Shown: one piece after another, positions 45,935-53,733 of the stretch
Layout of the letters: each line of letters opens with the position of its first letter
Position numbering within the stretch: the stretch's first letter is position 1
Source of the DNA: Sphingomonas leidyi
Lineage (GTDB): Bacteria; Pseudomonadota; Alphaproteobacteria; Sphingomonadales; Sphingomonadaceae
Length of the DNA stretch: 64,000 nucleotides
NCBI RefSeq assembly: GCF_011761945.1
Contig: NZ_JAASQV010000002.1
Coordinates: forward strand, 558,001 to 622,000
Reading direction: 5' to 3'
The notes under the pieces: generated by a model
The model's database searches: none
The model's input: the letters and a program-made list of their open reading frames with translations, nothing else
Told to the model about the DNA's origin: nothing
Position numbers and translations under genes: made by a program

Positions 45935-46407
45935 GGCCGGGGCTCGCGGTTGCGGAAGGCGACGGGGATCGCCACCCGGCCACGGGCAACGACCTGGCCG
46001 CCGAGCATCGGCGGGCTCACGCGGAAATCCGTCGCCGCCTCCCGCGCCGCCTTGCCGAAGCCATAGCCTTCCGGCGTCTCGCGCAGCACCTCGCAATCGG
46101 CGAGCCGGCGCGTAGGCAGAACATGGCAGGCGAGGAGCGCGCCGCCGCTGACGCCTTCATAGCGGGCGCGCGGCGGGTTGTGCTTGCCCAGCAGCCGCTG
46201 GCTGGGCATCTCGGCCCAACTTGCCGGGAACAGCCTGCCCTCCCCGCTCTCGGCCATGGGCGACGGCGTCGGCGAAGACGGCCGCTCCGCCGGCACGGCA
46301 ACGGGTGGCGATGCCCCTTCGGCCGCCGCAGCTCCGCCCTGGCCCGCGACCGATCCCATGACGATGGCCATGGCCGCGAGCCTCTTACGCCCGCGCCCCT
46401 TCGGCAA
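45931..46407 (-). CDS. Exported protein with TonB-like C-terminal domain
   Basis: This is a 158-residue protein. A basic N-terminus (MPKGRGRKRLAA) and hydrophobic core form a signal; a Pro/Ser-rich linker follows. The C-terminus LACHVLPTRRLADCEVLRETPEGYGFGKAAREAATDFRVSP with RGRVAIPVAF fits a TonB-like fold with two Cys. The TTG at 46407 gives the best signal peptide and is coupled to the preceding stop; the ATG at 46371 has GAGG upstream but would remove the charged n-region. Confidence 0.72.
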   Translation of the reverse strand: MPKGRGRKRLAAMAIVMGSVAGQGGAAAAEGASPPVAVPAERPSSPTPSPMAESGEGRLFPASWAEMPSQRLLGKHNPPRARYEGVSGGALLACHVLPTRRLADCEVLRETPEGYGFGKAAREAATDFRVSPPMLGGQVVARGRVAIPVAFRNREPRP

Positions 46408-46410
46408 GCG

Positions 46411-47442
46411 TCAGGCCGCGCGCTTCTCCAGCGCATGGGCCGCCTCGGCCATCAGCGTCGCGATGATGTCCGCGACCGGCTCTTCCTTCGTCACCATGCC
46501 GACCGACTGACCCGCCATCACGCTGCCATGCTCGACATCGCCGTCGATCACCGCGCGGCGCAGCGCCCCGGCCCAGTAATGCTCGATCTGGAGCTGCGCC
46601 TCGGCCATCGCGACCTTGCCCTCGTCGAGCAGCTGCGCGACTTCGCGCTGCTTGGCGGTGAACAATTCGCCGCCGGCATTCTTGAGCGCCCGCACCGGGA
46701 TCACGGGCAGGCGCGGATCGATCTGCACGCTGGCGGTGGCATCGCGCGCCGAGGCGCGGATGAAGGCCTTCTTGAAGTTTGCATGCGCGATGCTCTCGGT
46801 CGCGCAGACGAAGCGCGTGCCCAGCTGGACGCCCGCCGCGCCCATGTCGAGATAGCCGGCGATCGCCTCGCCCCGGCCGATGCCGCCCGCGACGAACACG
46901 GGCACCTGCTCGGCCACTTCGGGCAGGATCTCCTGCGCGAGCACGCTGGTCGAGACCGGGCCGATATGGCCGCCGGCCTCCATGCCCTCGACCACCAGCG
47001 CGTCGACGCCCGAGCGGATCAGCTTCTTGGCCAGGCTGAGCGCGGGGGCGAAGCAGATCAGCCTGGCGCCGTTCGCCTTGATCGCATCGAGCGAACCCGC
47101 CGGCGGCAGCCCGCCCGCGAGGACGACATGGCCGACGCCATGCCGGTTGCAGACCTCGATCAGCTCGAACAGCTGCGGGTGCATGGTGATCAGGTTGACG
47201 CCGAAGGGCTTCGCGGTGCGCGCCTTGGTCCCGGCGATCTCCGCATCGAGCAGCTCGGGCGTCATCGCGCCGCAGGCGATCACGCCGAAGCCGCCGGCAT
47301 TGGAGATGGCGGCGACGAGGTTGCGCTCGGACACCCAGGACATGGCGCCGCCCAGGATGGCGACTTCGGAACCCAGGAACGCGCAGCCGCGCGCCATGCG
47401 GCGGCCCAGGCGCTCGGCGCCGATGGAAGATATGTTGGTCAT
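46411..47442 (-). CDS. Nitronate monooxygenase / flavin oxidoreductase
   Basis: This 343-residue TIM-barrel enzyme is of the NPD/nitronate monooxygenase family. FMN-binding signs are AGGFGVIACGAM, GVDALVVEGMEAGGHIG and FVAGGIGRGEAIAGYLDMGAAGVQLGTRF. The His in EGMEAGGHIG is the family catalytic base. These enzymes oxidise alkyl nitronates, but many paralogues have other or unknown substrates. The stop is four bases from the next start. It is flanked by two TonB-like proteins. Confidence 0.91.
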   Translation of the reverse strand: MTNISSIGAERLGRRMARGCAFLGSEVAILGGAMSWVSERNLVAAISNAGGFGVIACGAMTPELLDAEIAGTKARTAKPFGVNLITMHPQLFELIEVCNRHGVGHVVLAGGLPPAGSLDAIKANGARLICFAPALSLAKKLIRSGVDALVVEGMEAGGHIGPVSTSVLAQEILPEVAEQVPVFVAGGIGRGEAIAGYLDMGAAGVQLGTRFVCATESIAHANFKKAFIRASARDATASVQIDPRLPVIPVRALKNAGGELFTAKQREVAQLLDEGKVAMAEAQLQIEHYWAGALRRAVIDGDVEHGSVMAGQSVGMVTKEEPVADIIATLMAEAAHALEKRAA

Positions 47443-47480
47443 CCCCCCGCCTAGCCTTGCGGAGCGCCACCCGGCAAGGG

Positions 47481-48263
47481 TCAGGGTTCGCGGACGGTCC
47501 GGCGATAGTCGATGCGGATCATCACCCATTCGCCGACCATCAGCTTCTTGCCCACCCGCGGGGCGCGGACGAGGAACTGGAACGCAGCCTGGCGAACCGA
47601 TCCGGCGAAGCCCGTGCCGCGCGTCTCTTCCAGCTCATAGCAATCGTCGACCCGGTTGCGCGCCACGGTGCGGCAGGCGACCAGGCCATAGCCGGGGAAG
47701 CGCGCGCGATTCTCGTTGACATAGGGATTGAGCTCCGCGTTGGTCGGCTCGCGCACCCATTCGGCGACATAGAGCGTCTCGCCGTTCCGGCCCTTGCGGC
47801 CGGCGGTCGGCGTGTCGCCCGCCCCGCCCCCGCCGCCCGAATCGGCGGTTTCGCTCTCCGCGCCATCCGCCGTGGAGGCGTGGCTGGGCACCTTGGCGAT
47901 GTCGCCCTGCTGATAATCGTTGCGGCTCAGCTTGAGGAAGGTCGGCGGCCCCACCGGCACCGGCGTCTCGATCGGCACGGGCACCGGCGGCGGCGGCTGG
48001 GTCTGGGCCTGGGCACGCTGGGCCTTCGCGGCCTTCTTCTGCTGCTGCCTTTCGGCCGGCTTCTTGTCGGGGCTGTCCTCGCCCTTCGACGCCTCGATCC
48101 CGAACACGGTGGTGCGCCCGCCATCCTTGCGGCCCGGCACCGGTGGCACGAAGAAGAGCAGGAGCAGCACCAGCAACAGCTCGATGACAAGCGCGAGCAG
48201 CAACGCGGCGCTCCGCCTGCGGAGCAGTCCCGAATCGGCGAAGGGACGGGAGGGCCACCGCAT
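47481..48263 (-). CDS. Membrane-anchored TonB-like protein
   Basis: This is a 260-residue protein. An N-terminal membrane span (SAALLLALVIELLLVLLLLFFVPP) is followed by a Lys/Gln/Pro-rich linker (QQQKKAAKAQRAQAQTQPPPPVPVP) and a C-terminal TonB-like domain (YGLVACRTVARNRVDDCYELEETRGTGFAGSVRQAAFQFLV, GEWVMIRIDYRR) with two Cys. The layout equals TonB: anchor, Pro-rich stalk, receptor-contact domain. The ATG at 48263 is chosen over the GTG just before it. Confidence 0.74.
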   Translation of the reverse strand: MRWPSRPFADSGLLRRRSAALLLALVIELLLVLLLLFFVPPVPGRKDGGRTTVFGIEASKGEDSPDKKPAERQQQKKAAKAQRAQAQTQPPPPVPVPIETPVPVGPPTFLKLSRNDYQQGDIAKVPSHASTADGAESETADSGGGGGAGDTPTAGRKGRNGETLYVAEWVREPTNAELNPYVNENRARFPGYGLVACRTVARNRVDDCYELEETRGTGFAGSVRQAAFQFLVRAPRVGKKLMVGEWVMIRIDYRRTVREP

Positions 48264-48366
48264 CACGCCTTCGCCCCAACCATTGCGCCACGGCGGCAGC
48301 GCGACCGAAACATGGCAGCATCGCGCCGCATGTTACGACATGTTGCGGCGGTGGCGGAAAAGCGGA

Positions 48367-49647
48367 TCAGGCCGCTTCGTCGGTCGCGTCGAGGCCATAG
48401 GCGGTATGGAGGATGCGCACCGCCAGCTCGGTCTCGTCCTCGTTGATCAGGACGCTGACCTTGATCTCCGACGTGGTGATCGCCTGGATGTTGATTCCGC
48501 GCTCGCCAAGCGTCTTGAACATGGTCGCGGCCACGCCCGCATGGCTGCGCATGCCGACACCCACCACCGAGATCTTGGCGACGCGGGTGTCCTGCAGCAG
48601 ATCGGTGAAGCCGATCGAGCCCTTGGCCTGGTTGAGCGCTTCGATCGAGCGCGCCAGATCGGCCGCCGGCACGGTGAAGGTCACGTCGGTCGCGCTTGCC
48701 GAACCCGTGCTCTGGTGCGCGATGTTCTGGATGATCATGTCGACGTTGATGTTGGCCTCGGCCAGCGGATTGAAGATCGTCGCCACCGCGCCGGGCTTGT
48801 CCGGCACCGCGGTGAGGGTGATCTTCGCTTCGTTCTTGTCGTGCGCGATGCCGGTGATGAGCTGGCTTTCCACGTCCTGAATCTCCTCTTCGCCCACGAT
48901 CATCGTTCCGGGCAGCGTGTCCGCCATCGGCGCATCGTCGCCGGTGAACGACGACAGCACCTGCACGCGGACCTGTTCCTTCATCGCCAGGCCCACCGAG
49001 CGCGTCTGGAGCACCTTGGCCCCGACGCTGGCGAGCTCCAGCATCTCCTCGTATGTCACCTTCTTGAGCTTGCGGGCCCGGGGGACGATGCGCGGATCGG
49101 TGGTGTAGACACCGTCCACGTCGGTATAGATGTCGCAGCGATCGGCCTTCACCGCCGCCGCCACCGCCACCGCCGAAGTGTCCGACCCGCCGCGCCCGAG
49201 CGTGGTGACGCGGTTGCTTCCGTCATTGGCGATGCCCTGGAAGCCGGGGATCACCGCGACCTCGCCGCGCGACCAGCCCGCTTCGAGTCCGGCGGAATCG
49301 ATCGAGCGGATGCGCGCCTTGGCATGCGCGGCATCGGTGTGGATCGCCACTTGCGAACCGAGCCAGGAACGCGCGGGCACGCCGATCGCCTGGAGCGCGA
49401 CCGCGAGCAGGCCGGAAGTGATCTGCTCGCCGCTCGACACGACCACGTCATATTCGCGCGGATCGTAGAGCGAGCTCGCCTCGCGGCAGAAATTGACCAG
49501 CCGGTCCGTCTCGCCGGCCATGGCCGAGACGACCACCGCCACCTGGTTGCCGGCTTCCCATTCGCGTTTGACCCGCGCCGCGACGCTCCGGATGCGCTCG
49601 ATGCCAGCCATCGAAGTGCCGCCGAACTTCATCACGATACGCGCCAT
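48367..49647 (-). CDS. lysC: Aspartate kinase LysC
   Basis: This 426-residue enzyme is for the lysine/threonine/methionine pathway. The kinase motif MKFGGTSMAG at the start, VSSGEQITSGLLA and LGRGGSDTSAVA are clear. The C-terminal half carries two ACT domains for feedback control (ITLTAVPDKPGAVATIFNPL, ISVVGVGMRSHAGVAATMF). ACT presence implies inhibition by end product. It is divergent from ubiG across 84 bases that hold a repeat-like palindrome. Confidence 0.96.
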   Translation of the reverse strand: MARIVMKFGGTSMAGIERIRSVAARVKREWEAGNQVAVVVSAMAGETDRLVNFCREASSLYDPREYDVVVSSGEQITSGLLAVALQAIGVPARSWLGSQVAIHTDAAHAKARIRSIDSAGLEAGWSRGEVAVIPGFQGIANDGSNRVTTLGRGGSDTSAVAVAAAVKADRCDIYTDVDGVYTTDPRIVPRARKLKKVTYEEMLELASVGAKVLQTRSVGLAMKEQVRVQVLSSFTGDDAPMADTLPGTMIVGEEEIQDVESQLITGIAHDKNEAKITLTAVPDKPGAVATIFNPLAEANINVDMIIQNIAHQSTGSASATDVTFTVPAADLARSIEALNQAKGSIGFTDLLQDTRVAKISVVGVGMRSHAGVAATMFKTLGERGINIQAITTSEIKVSVLINEDETELAVRILHTAYGLDATDEAA

Positions 49648-49670
49648 GGAAAAGAGCCTGTCTGCTTTGC

Positions 49671-49705
49671 GGGCCTGGGTCCCTGCTCTCGCGGGGATGA
49701 CGATG
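49671..49705. repeat. REP-like palindrome between lysC and ubiG
   Basis: CCTGGGTCCCTGCTCTCGCG with GGGATGACG is an imperfect hairpin of the 'GTCATCCCCGC...GCGGGGA' type widely spread in proteobacterial intergenic DNA. A related hairpin lies at 58209-58232. Confidence 0.5.
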
Positions 49706-49731
49706 ATGGGGCGCCCTGATAGGAGCGGCGC

Positions 49732-50463
49732 ATGGCAAGCGCAACCAAAGCTACGATTGACCCGCGTGAAGCTGAGCATTTCGGCAAGCTCGCCGCGGAC
49801 TGGTGGAATCCGAAGGGCTCCTCGGCGATGCTGCACCGGCTCAATCCGGCGCGGCTGGGCTATGTCCGCGCCGCGGTCGATGCGCATTGGGGCGGCGATT
49901 CCACCCGCTTCACGCCGCTGGCGGGCAAGGCCGCGATCGATGTCGGCTGCGGCGCCGGCCTGCTCGCCGAGCCGCTCGCCCGACTGGGCGCGGCGGTGAC
50001 CGGAATCGACGCCGCGCCGGAGAATATCGGCGCCGCCCGCGCGCACGCCGCCGCCACGGGGCTCGCCATCGAATATGTCGCCGGCGGGATCGAGGACCTG
50101 CCCGGACGGACCTTCGACCTCGTCACTTCGATGGAAGTGATCGAGCACGTCACCGATCCGGCGGCGTTCGTCGCCGCGCTGGCGGGCGCGCTGGCCGAGG
50201 GCGGGCTGATGATCCTCTCCACCCCCAACCGCACGCTCGCCTCGCACCTGGCGATGATCACCCTGGCCGAGGGCATGGGCGCGATCCCGCCGGGGACGCA
50301 CGACTGGCGCAAGTTCCTCCGCCCCGAGGAGCTGGAGGAACTGCTGACCGCCGCCGGGCTGAAGGTGATCGACCGCACCGGCCTGGGCTTCTCGCCGGCG
50401 CGCGGCTTCGTGACCGGCACCGGCGAGGCGCTGAACTATCTGGTCACGGTGGTACGCGCCTAG
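49732..50463 (+). CDS. ubiG: Ubiquinone O-methyltransferase UbiG
   Basis: This 243-residue SAM-dependent methyltransferase begins with the UbiG signature EAEHFGKLAADWWNPKGSSAMLHRLNPARLGYV. Motif I is AIDVGCGAGLLAEPLARLG, and LVTSMEVIEHVTDP and LMILSTPNRT follow. It makes two O-methylations of ubiquinone. Its stop overlaps the convergent gene's stop (shared CTAG). Confidence 0.95.
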   Translation: MASATKATIDPREAEHFGKLAADWWNPKGSSAMLHRLNPARLGYVRAAVDAHWGGDSTRFTPLAGKAAIDVGCGAGLLAEPLARLGAAVTGIDAAPENIGAARAHAAATGLAIEYVAGGIEDLPGRTFDLVTSMEVIEHVTDPAAFVAALAGALAEGGLMILSTPNRTLASHLAMITLAEGMGAIPPGTHDWRKFLRPEELEELLTAAGLKVIDRTGLGFSPARGFVTGTGEALNYLVTVVRA

Positions 50464-50672
50464 CCCTTGTCCGACGCCAGCACATGGGCGACCACGGCAT
50501 TGGCATGCCCATGGCCCATGCCGTGCTCGTCCTTCAGCATGGCGACCAGTTCCATGTGCTTCGCCGGCAGCGCCTTGCGCACCAGTGCCTGCCATTCGCC
50601 GATGGGCCGCCCATATTTCTTCTCGATGGACGGGAAATAGGAAGCCGGTCCTTTGATGGGTTCGTCAGCCAC
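50460..50672 (-). CDS. DUF4287 small protein
   Basis: This is a 70-residue protein: GPASYFPSIEKKYGRPIGEWQALVRKALPAKHMELVAMLKDEHGMGHGHANAVVAHVLA. This is the DUF4287 domain, seen alone in many Actinobacteria and alphaproteobacteria, function unknown. It starts with a GTG at 50672 behind GGAGAG. It converges on ubiG with a 4-base overlap. Confidence 0.83.
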   Translation of the reverse strand: MADEPIKGPASYFPSIEKKYGRPIGEWQALVRKALPAKHMELVAMLKDEHGMGHGHANAVVAHVLASDKG

Positions 50673-50759
50673 GCGTTCGCTCTCCGGATATCTATCGTCG
50701 GGACGAACTGGCCCATGCATGGCCGCGACGCAACCGCGGCCTTCCCTTCCGCACGCGGC

Positions 50760-51332
50760 TCAGGGCTTCTGGCCGAAGTCCAGCACCGCCATCGCGCCGA
50801 TGTCGAGCGTCTGCCTGGCGGTGTTGATGTGCAGCGCCGCGGCCAGCTCGCCCTTGGCATAGTCGCGATCGGCATGGCCGGCGACCTTGTAGAGCTTCCA
50901 CTCGGGCCCGACCGTGACGCCCTCGCCGAACAGCCTGGTATAGGGTGCCGCGGCAAGCTGGAGCTGGGCCGAGGCGATCGTCGCGGTGGCGGCGCCTTCG
51001 GCCGGCTTCGCCACCCGCGCGTAGAAGGCGATGAGCAGCTTGTCGCCCTTCTTCGCTCCCGCCTGGAGCGGCGCGTTCACTCCGACGCTCCAGACATTGC
51101 CGCCCCCTGGCGTCTCGATCCGGATCGCCTTGCCGAACTGGACCTTGGCATCCTTGATCGACGCCGGCTTGGCCCCGCCCGGCAGGCCATAGACCTGGAA
51201 GCTGTCCGGATCGGCGTTGTTGAGTATTTCGGGCTCCGCCGCCGGCGCCGCGTCCTGCGCGGCGAGCGGTGCGGATGCGAGCCCCGCCGGAATCGACAAG
51301 GCCATGGCGACGAGCGCCAGTCGCTTGGTCAT
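50760..51332 (-). CDS. Secreted carbohydrate-binding-like protein
   Basis: This is a 190-residue protein with a signal peptide (MTKRLALVAMALSIPAGLASAPLAA). The rest (FQVYGLPGGAKPASIKDAKVQFGKAIRIETPGGGN, LLIAFYARVAKPAEGAATATI, WKLYKVAGHADRDYAKGELAAALHINTARQTLDIGAMAVLDFG) has the beta-sandwich pattern of CBM4_9/CenC-like modules. It has no catalytic domain, so it may be a stand-alone binder. No carbohydrate genes are adjacent. Confidence 0.68.
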   Translation of the reverse strand: MTKRLALVAMALSIPAGLASAPLAAQDAAPAAEPEILNNADPDSFQVYGLPGGAKPASIKDAKVQFGKAIRIETPGGGNVWSVGVNAPLQAGAKKGDKLLIAFYARVAKPAEGAATATIASAQLQLAAAPYTRLFGEGVTVGPEWKLYKVAGHADRDYAKGELAAALHINTARQTLDIGAMAVLDFGQKP

Positions 51333-51410
51333 ATTTGCCTCCCCTCGTTATTTTGCGGCGAGGCTATGCCTGTGTCCGGAACGTTTCAACGAAAATGTTA
51401 ACGCTACCGA

Positions 51411-51782
51411 TCAGAAGAGCCGGCCGCCATCGGGCACCGGCATGGAGGGATGAAACAGCACCACCTTGCCGGTCGCGTCGGGAAAGCCGAGCGTCAGCAC
51501 CTCGGACATGAACTTGCCGATCTGGCGCGGCGGGAAGTTGACCACTGCGGCAACCTGGCGCCCGGGCAGTTCCTCCAGCGCGTAATGCTCGGTGATCTGC
51601 GCCGAGGAGCGCTTGCGGCCGATCGTGGGGCCGAAATCGATGAGCAGCTTGTAGGCCGGCTTGCGCGCTTCCGGAAAAGGCAGCGCCTCGACGATCGTGC
51701 CGACGCGGATGTCGACGGCAAGGAACTGGTCGAAGCCGATCGTCTCGGCGGCGGGGGCGGCGGGATCATGGGACAGGTGCAT
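51411..51782 (-). CDS. tRNA-binding protein CsaA-like
   Basis: This 123-residue protein of the EMAP-II/CsaA OB-fold has FDQFLAVDIRVGTIVEALPFPEARKPAYKLLIDFG, QITEHYALEELPGRQVAAVVNFPPRQIGKFMSEVLTLGF. CsaA binds tRNA and has been linked to protein export in Bacillus. The length fits. It is a stand-alone gene between a secreted protein and a GFA-family gene. Confidence 0.9.
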   Translation of the reverse strand: MHLSHDPAAPAAETIGFDQFLAVDIRVGTIVEALPFPEARKPAYKLLIDFGPTIGRKRSSAQITEHYALEELPGRQVAAVVNFPPRQIGKFMSEVLTLGFPDATGKVVLFHPSMPVPDGGRLF

Positions 51783-51820
51783 GCCGCCCCTCTGCCATCG
51801 CCGCGCCGCCAGGACCAGCG

Positions 51821-52168
51821 CTAGCGGCTCGCCCCGTCATAGCGCTGCACGTTGAGGGCATCGAGGTCGATCCCGTCGGCGCAGCGCAGGTTGATCTCCA
51901 CCATCGGTCCGTTCGGCCCCTGCCCCTCGGCAAAGGGCGCGACGCCGCAGTTCCGGCAGAAGTGATGATCGATGACGTGATGGTTGAAGCGATAGGTCGC
52001 CACCGCCTCGCGCGGGGTGTGAAGGGTGAACCGCTCCGGCGTGGTGAAGTGGTGGAGCGGCGCCTTGCGGCGGCAGATCGAGCAATTGCACTGCATCGCC
52101 TGGCCGGGCGGATCCTCCGCGACCGTATAGGCGATCGCGCCGCAATGGCAGCTTCCGGTGAACGGCAT
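51821..52168 (-). CDS. GFA-family zinc protein
   Basis: This 115-residue protein of the Gfa/CENP-V fold has zinc Cys pairs in GSCHCGAIAY, CNCSICRRKAP and HFCRNCGVAPF. The prototype forms S-hydroxymethyl-glutathione, but most relatives are uncharacterised. The ATG at 52168 follows GGAGGAG. It is divergent from the endonuclease III-like gene; a LexA box sits in the shared promoter region. Confidence 0.9.
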   Translation of the reverse strand: MPFTGSCHCGAIAYTVAEDPPGQAMQCNCSICRRKAPLHHFTTPERFTLHTPREAVATYRFNHHVIDHHFCRNCGVAPFAEGQGPNGPMVEINLRCADGIDLDALNVQRYDGASR

Positions 52169-52219
52169 CGGCTCTCCTCCTCTTGCCATGGACAATGTGC
52201 AGGCTGGCCCATTGCCATT

Positions 52220-52234
52220 GTTCTTATTTTGTTC
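52220..52234 (+). promoter_or_regulatory. LexA (SOS) box before the endonuclease III-like gene
   Basis: GTTCTTATTTTGTTC is an exact GTTC-N7-GTTC repeat, the LexA site of alphaproteobacteria. It ends 12 bases before the endonuclease III-like ATG and lies 51 bases from the GFA start. It is the second such site in the window and also beside a DNA-repair gene. Confidence 0.85.
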
Positions 52235-52246
52235 CAATCTGCCGTC

Positions 52247-52933
52247 ATGCAATCGGGCTTCGGATTCTGCGGGCACGACGACATCCAGCGCTGGCAGCGC
52301 GCGCTGGAGCCTATCCGCGCTTCGGCCGGACCGCTACCCCGGCGCTCGCCGATCGGGGCGCTGGTCAAGTCGATGATCAGCGGGCGGACCAGGGACGCGG
52401 TGTCGCTGGCCGCCTATGACCGGCTCGTCGCCGCGTTCGCCACGCCGGCGCGCGTGCTCGCCGCGGGGCCGGGGGAAGTGCTGCGCTGCATCGGCGCGGT
52501 CACCCATGCCGAGGACAAGGCGCGCTATGTGACTCGCGCGCTCGGGCGGATCGTGGCGGAGCGCCGGGGGTTCGACCTCGGCTTTCTCGGCGACCTGCCG
52601 CTCGACGACGCGCTGGCCTGGCTGGAGCGGCTGCCGGGGGTCGGCCGCAAGGTCGCCGCCGCCACGCTCAATGCCAGCACGCTCGACCGCCCGGTGCTGA
52701 TCGTCGACAGCCATGTGCTGCGCGTGCTCCAGCGCACCGGTTTCGTCCGCCGCGGCGCCGAGGGCCGCGCCGCCAGCGAGGCCGTGACCCGGGCGATGCC
52801 CGAATGGCAGGGCCGCGACTTTCTCGACTTCCATATCGGCACCAAGAAGCTCGGCCAGACGCTGTGCCGGTTCGATGCCGCCGACTGCGCGCATTGTCCG
52901 TTGCGGACCGATTGCCGCGCGCGGAGCGATTGA
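52247..52933 (+). CDS. Endonuclease III-like DNA glycosylase
   Basis: This is a 228-residue HhH-GPD protein. The helix-hairpin-helix LERLPGVGRKVAAATLNAS contains the catalytic Lys, and VLIVDSHVLRVLQRTGF the catalytic Asp. The C-terminus LCRFDAADCAHCPLRTDCRA supplies four Cys spaced C-X6-C-X2-C-X5-C, the 4Fe-4S cluster of endonuclease III. It differs from canonical Nth mainly in its start (QSGFGFCGHDDIQRWQRAL). An SOS box precedes it and ung follows 30 bases later. Confidence 0.87.
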   Translation: MQSGFGFCGHDDIQRWQRALEPIRASAGPLPRRSPIGALVKSMISGRTRDAVSLAAYDRLVAAFATPARVLAAGPGEVLRCIGAVTHAEDKARYVTRALGRIVAERRGFDLGFLGDLPLDDALAWLERLPGVGRKVAAATLNASTLDRPVLIVDSHVLRVLQRTGFVRRGAEGRAASEAVTRAMPEWQGRDFLDFHIGTKKLGQTLCRFDAADCAHCPLRTDCRARSD

Positions 52934-52963
52934 CAGGACCGCACGGCTTTCGGACAGGAGGCC

Positions 52964-53665
52964 ATGGCCGAGGTGAAACTCCATCCGAGCTGGCTCGAAC
53001 CGCTGCAGGGCGAGTTCGCCGATCCGTACATGGCGGCGCTGCGCCAGTTCCTCGTCGCCGAAAAGGCGGCGGGCAAGCGCATCTTCCCGGCGGGCAGCGA
53101 ATGGTTCCGCGCGCTCGACCTGACGCCGCTCGGGGACGTTCGCGTCGTCATCCTCGGCCAGGATCCCTATCATGGCGAGGGCCAGGCGCACGGGCTGTGC
53201 TTCTCGGTGCGGCCGGGCGTGCGCACTCCGCCCAGCCTGGTCAACATCTACAAGGAGATGGAGGCCGATCTGGGCATCGCGCCGGCGCGGCACGGCTTCC
53301 TCGAACATTGGGCGAATCAGGGAGTGCTCCTCCTCAACGCGGTGCTCACCGTGCAGATGGGCATGGCCGCATCGCATCAGGGGCGCGGCTGGGAGCGGTT
53401 CACCGATGCGGTGATCCGCCTCGTCAACGCCCGGGCCGAGCCGGTGGTCTTCCTGCTCTGGGGCAGCCATGCCCAGAAAAAGGCCGCGTTCGTCGATTCG
53501 ATCGATCGCGGCGGCCGCCATCTGGTGCTCAAGGCGCCGCATCCGTCCCCCCTTTCCGCCCATTCGGGCTTTTTCGGCGGCCGGCACTTTTCGAAGGCCA
53601 ATGAATTCCTGAAGAGCCGGGGCATGAAACCGATCGACTGGGCATTGCCGCCGCTTCGGGACTGA
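52964..53665 (+). CDS. ung: Uracil-DNA glycosylase Ung
   Basis: This 233-residue family-1 enzyme removes uracil from DNA. The water-activating loop [28 protein letters not shown] and the Leu intercalation loop [19 protein letters not shown] are clear. It lies 30 bases after the endonuclease III-like gene and may share its SOS-controlled message. The window also has the unrelated UdgX enzyme, so two separate uracil-repair systems are present. Confidence 0.96.
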   Translation: MAEVKLHPSWLEPLQGEFADPYMAALRQFLVAEKAAGKRIFPAGSEWFRALDLTPLGDVRVVILGQDPYHGEGQAHGLCFSVRPGVRTPPSLVNIYKEMEADLGIAPARHGFLEHWANQGVLLLNAVLTVQMGMAASHQGRGWERFTDAVIRLVNARAEPVVFLLWGSHAQKKAAFVDSIDRGGRHLVLKAPHPSPLSAHSGFFGGRHFSKANEFLKSRGMKPIDWALPPLRD

Positions 53666-53733
53666 ATTTCGCACATACGACCGGATGACTTGGTCCCGCG
53701 CTTGACTTACGCTGATCGCCGAGGAGACTTTGC

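Noticed and set aside
48290..48345. A CATGTTACGACATG dyad between lysC and the TonB-like gene as an operator
   Set aside because: It is imperfect, lies beyond the lysC stop and has no candidate regulator nearby.
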